Positions 6,992 through 9,914 of a DNA stretch of 9,914 bases are shown one piece after another. The DNA lies in the NCBI GenBank assembly GCA_021816545.1, contig JAKAXP010000074.1, positions 1 to 9,914 of the forward strand, read 5' to 3'. The position numbers and the translations under genes are program-made. Origin of the DNA: Bacteroidota bacterium (GTDB taxonomy: Bacteria > Bacteroidota > Bacteroidia > Bacteroidales > VadinHA17). The notes beneath the pieces are model-generated. The model worked only from the letters and a program-made list of their open reading frames with translations, searched no databases and was not told where the DNA came from. How positions within the stretch are numbered: position 1 is the first letter of the stretch; each line of letters begins with the position of its first letter.

Positions 6992-7606
6992 CTAATCCTT
7001 TAACATGGTGAGCTCATTTGTGTGCGGTTTGAGCCTCAGTCCGAAGAAACCCAGTATCAGCACTCCGACGAACAGGTCGAGCAGTATTCCGATATTGATG
7101 AGCATCGGCATCTCGTTTCCCACGGCAAGTGAAAACAGGAAGACGGCGTTTTCAACAACCAGAAAACCAATAAGATGGGATATGATCAGCTTGTGCGTCA
7201 CAATAAGCAGGAGGCCTGTGAAGAGCGTGAACATTGCAATGGCCAGGTATATTGTATTAATCACTGGATTGACAAGTATCATGGCCAGGATCACGCTGAT
7301 CAGGAGTCCTGCTATTGAAAAGAGCAGAAGGTAAAAACCGGGCACAGCCTGGCGATGGACTTTGGTTACACCTGAACGCCTGATTATACGGCTCAGAAGA
7401 TACGGAAGCACCAGTGTCTTGAACAGTAGCGTCTCCGCTACGATGAAAAGCAGGTTTCCGAGGTTGACCTCCTTCAGTTCAAAGACTGCAATGCCGCAAA
7501 GCAGCAATCCCTGCAGGGCCACAAGCCTTACATAGGTACTGAGCCTTTCTGCAGATGCAAAATAGATAAGCGTTATCGCGAAGAGTACTATAAGGTAATT
7601 TATCAT
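6992..7606 (-). CDS. hyfE: HyfE-like membrane subunit (NuoK-like C-terminal half)
   Basis: A 204-residue membrane protein with about six or seven hydrophobic segments, matching HyfE of hydrogenase-4 in length and operon position. The C-terminal half resembles NuoK: G-F-L-V-V-E-N-A-V-F with a buried glutamate at 152, then N-I-G-I-L-L-D-L-F-V (171-180) with D177. A second membrane acid, E58 in V-A-E-T-L-L-F-K, lies in the N-terminal half. These acids belong to the proton path connecting the quinone or catalytic module with the antiporter subunits in the complex I superfamily. The start lies 6 nt after the hyfC-like stop, with AAAGGA directly abutting the ATG, too close for a normal Shine-Dalgarno. 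The short polar C-terminus ends M-L-K-D. Confidence 0.88.
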   Translation of the reverse strand: MINYLIVLFAITLIYFASAERLSTYVRLVALQGLLLCGIAVFELKEVNLGNLLFIVAETLLFKTLVLPYLLSRIIRRSGVTKVHRQAVPGFYLLLFSIAGLLISVILAMILVNPVINTIYLAIAMFTLFTGLLLIVTHKLIISHLIGFLVVENAVFLFSLAVGNEMPMLINIGILLDLFVGVLILGFFGLRLKPHTNELTMLKD

Positions 7607-7612
7607 TTCCTT

Positions 7613-8527
7613 TCAGGCCAGTTTTTCGGTAAGTATCAGGATAACCATGAAGGCGATGAGTGCAATCGCTGAGAGTGTCAGGATGAACTTGGGGTTCTTG
7701 TTCATCTTGTTTCGCGCCCGGAATGATTCGGTGAAGCCAATCACAGCCGCAAAGAGAGCCTGGACGGCAAAGAACAGCCCGGTCTGGAGTATTACATTCC
7801 ATCCGGCAGGAACAACCAGATTGTAAATCAGTGATCCGTAAATTGCAAACTTCAGGTATGTTCCCATGTTGATGAGAGCCTTGTCAAACCCGCTGTGGTC
7901 AAGGATCATCACCTCATGGATCATGGTAAGCTCAAGGTGCGTCTTCGGATCGTCAACCGGAAGTCTGCTGTTTTCAACCATTGCGATCTGAACAAGCAGA
8001 TAGGCCCCTATAATACTGTATATCAACACATAATCATTCCCGGTAATAAAAAAGTGATTAAAGATTACCGAGAATGAAGTATAGCCTGTGAACATCGCAA
8101 AAGTGGCCAGAAGGACAAAGAATGCTGGTTCAACCAGCATTGAGAAGAGTGTCTCCCGGCTTGCTCCCATCCCTTCAAAGCTGCTTCCTGTATCAAGTGC
8201 GGCAATTATAGTAAAGAACCTTCCGAGAGCCAGCAGATAGGCAAACATGATGAAGTCACCCTCAAATGAAAGCAACGCCTTCTGTTCTGCGAAAGGAAGC
8301 AGCATCATTGCACCGGTTACAGTGGCAAGGGTGACTGAAGGGGCGATTCGGAAGATCAGGCCGGAGGTTTCACTGAAGATACTCCCTTTCCTGAAGAGCA
8401 CTGCTATATCCTTCCATGGCTGGAATATTCCAGGTCCCTTCCGCCCGGAAGCGATGCTCTTCGTCCTCAGAATAAGTCCGGGAAAAAATAAAGCTGCAAC
8501 CACAATGAGAATTAGTCCTGCCATCAT
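7613..8527 (-). CDS. hyfC: HyfC/HycD-like membrane subunit (NuoH family)
   Basis: A 304-residue, roughly eight-helix membrane protein of the NuoH/HycD family. It anchors the peripheral arm and links it to the ion-pumping subunits. Visible family motifs: G-R-K-G-P-G-I-F-Q-P-W-K-D-I (28-41) with F-R-K after it, G-A-S-R-E-T (121-126), and the long conserved acidic loop from E185 to G213, containing S-R-L-P-V-D-D-P, T-H-L-E-L-T-M-I-H-E and L-D-H-S-G. The loop is fully intact, including its run of acidic and histidine residues, so the hinge between arms looks functional. Length equals HycD/HyfC (about 305-315). The start is ATG-ATG; the first ATG shares its A with the TGA of the hyfB-like gene (TGATG), implying coupled translation. 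Confidence 0.93.
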   Translation of the reverse strand: MMAGLILIVVAALFFPGLILRTKSIASGRKGPGIFQPWKDIAVLFRKGSIFSETSGLIFRIAPSVTLATVTGAMMLLPFAEQKALLSFEGDFIMFAYLLALGRFFTIIAALDTGSSFEGMGASRETLFSMLVEPAFFVLLATFAMFTGYTSFSVIFNHFFITGNDYVLIYSIIGAYLLVQIAMVENSRLPVDDPKTHLELTMIHEVMILDHSGFDKALINMGTYLKFAIYGSLIYNLVVPAGWNVILQTGLFFAVQALFAAVIGFTESFRARNKMNKNPKFILTLSAIALIAFMVILILTEKLA

Positions 8528-9914
8528 CAGATTATATTGAGTATCGCCAGCAGCAACACTAAAAGCATGAAAACAAATGCATACAGAATGTAATGCCGAA
8601 TCTGCCCGGTCTGCATGACGGCGATCTTTTTCAGTAACCCTGACACCAGGTCGACCGGCTTGTCCACAAGGTTCCTCCTGAAGAGGTCATCACTGTGCTG
8701 CACAAACTTCCTTTTCCCGGGAAAATCCTCATCCGCTCCTATTTCTTCGATTTCCTTGCGTGTCTGCAATACGGGCTTTGCTATGTGGTTAAAGTTGTAG
8801 GCATATGAAGTGGCCGTGTACTGCTGTTTCGGCGTGGGAGCTGTATAGCCGCAGCCCCATGTGGGGCCTGTTTCAATAACCCGGCGGCTCAGGTGGTACC
8901 TTCTGTAAAGAAGCAAAGCGGTAAGGATAACAACAAAAATACCCCCGGCCAGGCTAACCTGTGAGAGATTTGCGGTGAATGCTCCTGTTACAAGGGGCTG
9001 GTCACTGATGTTCAGTGCGGCAGCGGCTATTCCGAAGACCGGTTTAACCACAAGAGGTGATCCCAGCCCGATTAAGATAATAAGCAATACCGTTGCCAGT
9101 TGCGGGATTATCATCGACCGCACTGCTTCGGAGGCATGACCGGCCTGATCAGACCTCGGCTGCCCAAGGAAGACTATGCCGAAAGCCCTCGTAAAGGCGA
9201 AAATTGCAAGTCCTCCGATGAGTGATAGTGCAACAATTGAACCTACTATCATTATCGAATGCAGAAGCGTTGCGCCGGACAGGCTGTTGATCATTCCCAT
9301 GTAGATCAGGTATTCCGATATGAATCCGTTGAATGGCGGCAAACCGCATATGGCGAGTGATCCGGTAAGGAATAACATGGCGGTCCATGGCATTCTCTTC
9401 ATGAGCCCTCCTGTCTGCTCCATATTCCGCGTATGAACAGCGTGATATACTGACCCTGCGTTGAAGAAAAGCAGGGATTTGAAGAGAGAATGGTTCAGCA
9501 CATGAAGCAGCCCACCGGCATATCCGAGCGTTGCAAGTGACTGATTGCCTATCGCCTGCCCGGTCATGCCCAGACCGATTCCTATCCCTATTATGCCAAC
9601 ATTCTCAATCGTGCTGTATGCAAGCATGCGCTTTAGATCTTTCTGCATAATGGCCATCATCACTCCCATCAGTCCTGAGACGAGAGACAAAAGGAGAATA
9701 ACGATGCCGGCAATAAGAAGATCTGACTGCATTGAGGCCACAACCCTCAGGATACCGTAGATGCCCATCTTGATCATCACGCCTGACATCACGCCCGAGA
9801 CATGTGACGGGGCTGCAGGATGTGCCTCCGGGAGCCAGGTATGCAACGGTATGAATCCGGCCTTGATGGCAAATCCGGTGAAGAAAAGGATAAACAACGG
9901 TAAGTTGCGGTTGC
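8527..9914 (-). CDS. hyfB: HyfB-like antiporter-type subunit (NuoL family), N-terminus cut by window edge
   Basis: The frame stays open from the TGA at 8527-8529 to the last base, with no stop before the edge; the true start lies outside. Visible are 461 residues; E. coli HyfB has about 670, so around 200 are missing. Core NuoL-type features: G-F-A-I-K-A-G with the transport lysine (9862-9864), H-T-W-L-P-E-A-H-P-A-A-P-S-H-V-S immediately after, D-L-K-R-M-L-A-Y-S-T, L-N-H-S-L-F-K (His at 9490-9492, Lys at 9478-9480), and G-F-I-S-E-Y with Glu at 9313-9315. The C-terminal part has the W-G-C-G-Y motif typical of HyfB/HycC (8845-8859), a polar cytoplasmic loop, and a last membrane helix. It is the first visible gene of the operon and should be an ion-translocating subunit in the inner membrane. 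Confidence 0.93.
   Translation of the reverse strand, partial: NRNLPLFILFFTGFAIKAGFIPLHTWLPEAHPAAPSHVSGVMSGVMIKMGIYGILRVVASMQSDLLIAGIVILLLSLVSGLMGVMMAIMQKDLKRMLAYSTIENVGIIGIGIGLGMTGQAIGNQSLATLGYAGGLLHVLNHSLFKSLLFFNAGSVYHAVHTRNMEQTGGLMKRMPWTAMLFLTGSLAICGLPPFNGFISEYLIYMGMINSLSGATLLHSIMIVGSIVALSLIGGLAIFAFTRAFGIVFLGQPRSDQAGHASEAVRSMIIPQLATVLLIILIGLGSPLVVKPVFGIAAAALNISDQPLVTGAFTANLSQVSLAGGIFVVILTALLLYRRYHLSRRVIETGPTWGCGYTAPTPKQQYTATSYAYNFNHIAKPVLQTRKEIEEIGADEDFPGKRKFVQHSDDLFRRNLVDKPVDLVSGLLKKIAVMQTGQIRHYILYAFVFMLLVLLLAILNII

Noticed and set aside
7479..7802. Minus-strand open frame of 107 codons straddling the hyfC/hyfE joint.
   Set aside because: It overlaps two well-supported genes in another frame and has an arginine/cysteine-rich out-of-frame composition.
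8247..8540. Plus-strand open frame of 97 codons opposite the start of the hyfC-like gene.
   Set aside because: It is antisense to the conserved NuoH-type N-terminus, and no known family is recognisable.
3192..9914. Operon considered as a normal complex I (nuo) or a functional H2-evolving hydrogenase-4.
   Set aside because: Gene order and fusion state (NuoC-NuoD fusion, HyfE, HyfC types) are of Hyf type, not nuo, while the NiFe and proximal-cluster ligands needed for a hydrogenase are missing.

Overview
The window looks like chromosomal DNA of a Bacteroidota member, probably Bacteroidales-like. The reasons are a lipoprotein signal ending in T-S-C-G, a TAnnTTTG-type -7 promoter candidate, weak Shine-Dalgarno sequences, an exported M49 peptidase, and a Hyf-type operon of the kind found in anaerobic members of this phylum. 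The assignment is an inference from gene style and no marker gene is present. Coding density is high and there is no gene-free stretch over 300 bases. I see no tRNA, rRNA, CRISPR array, insertion sequence or phage gene.

Left part (1-3102): two exported peptidase-type enzymes are transcribed divergently from a 175-bp spacer. On the minus strand is a lipoprotein dipeptidyl peptidase III (M49, HECIGH zinc site), cut at its C-terminus by the window edge. On the plus strand is a complete M20D amidohydrolase/carboxypeptidase with a signal peptide and all metal ligands. Both probably act on peptides or acylated amino acids in the periplasm. The spacer holds a GC-rich imperfect palindrome and a candidate promoter for the M20D gene. 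An 89-bp convergent spacer follows, built almost entirely of short tandem repeats and a small perfect hairpin.

Right part (3192-9914): one minus-strand operon encodes a membrane complex related to hydrogenase-4/formate hydrogenlyase and complex I. In transcription order it runs hyfB-like (5' end off the window), hyfC-like, hyfE-like, hyfF-like, hyfG-like (NuoC-NuoD fusion), and a ferredoxin fused to a NuoB/HyfI-like small subunit. The first five genes overlap or lie within 6 nt of each other; only the last is separated, by 88 bp.

The striking point is in the peripheral arm. The large subunit lacks the paired cysteines that hold the NiFe centre. The small subunit keeps only one of four proximal-cluster cysteines. 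The fused ferredoxin domain has lost exactly one of its two [4Fe-4S] clusters and kept the other. By contrast the membrane subunits keep the lysines, glutamates and histidines expected of proton or sodium pumps. This places the operon with the energy-converting-hydrogenase-related (Ehr) complexes, at a strongly redox-depleted end of that group. It is unlikely to be a hydrogenase, and what drives it is unknown.
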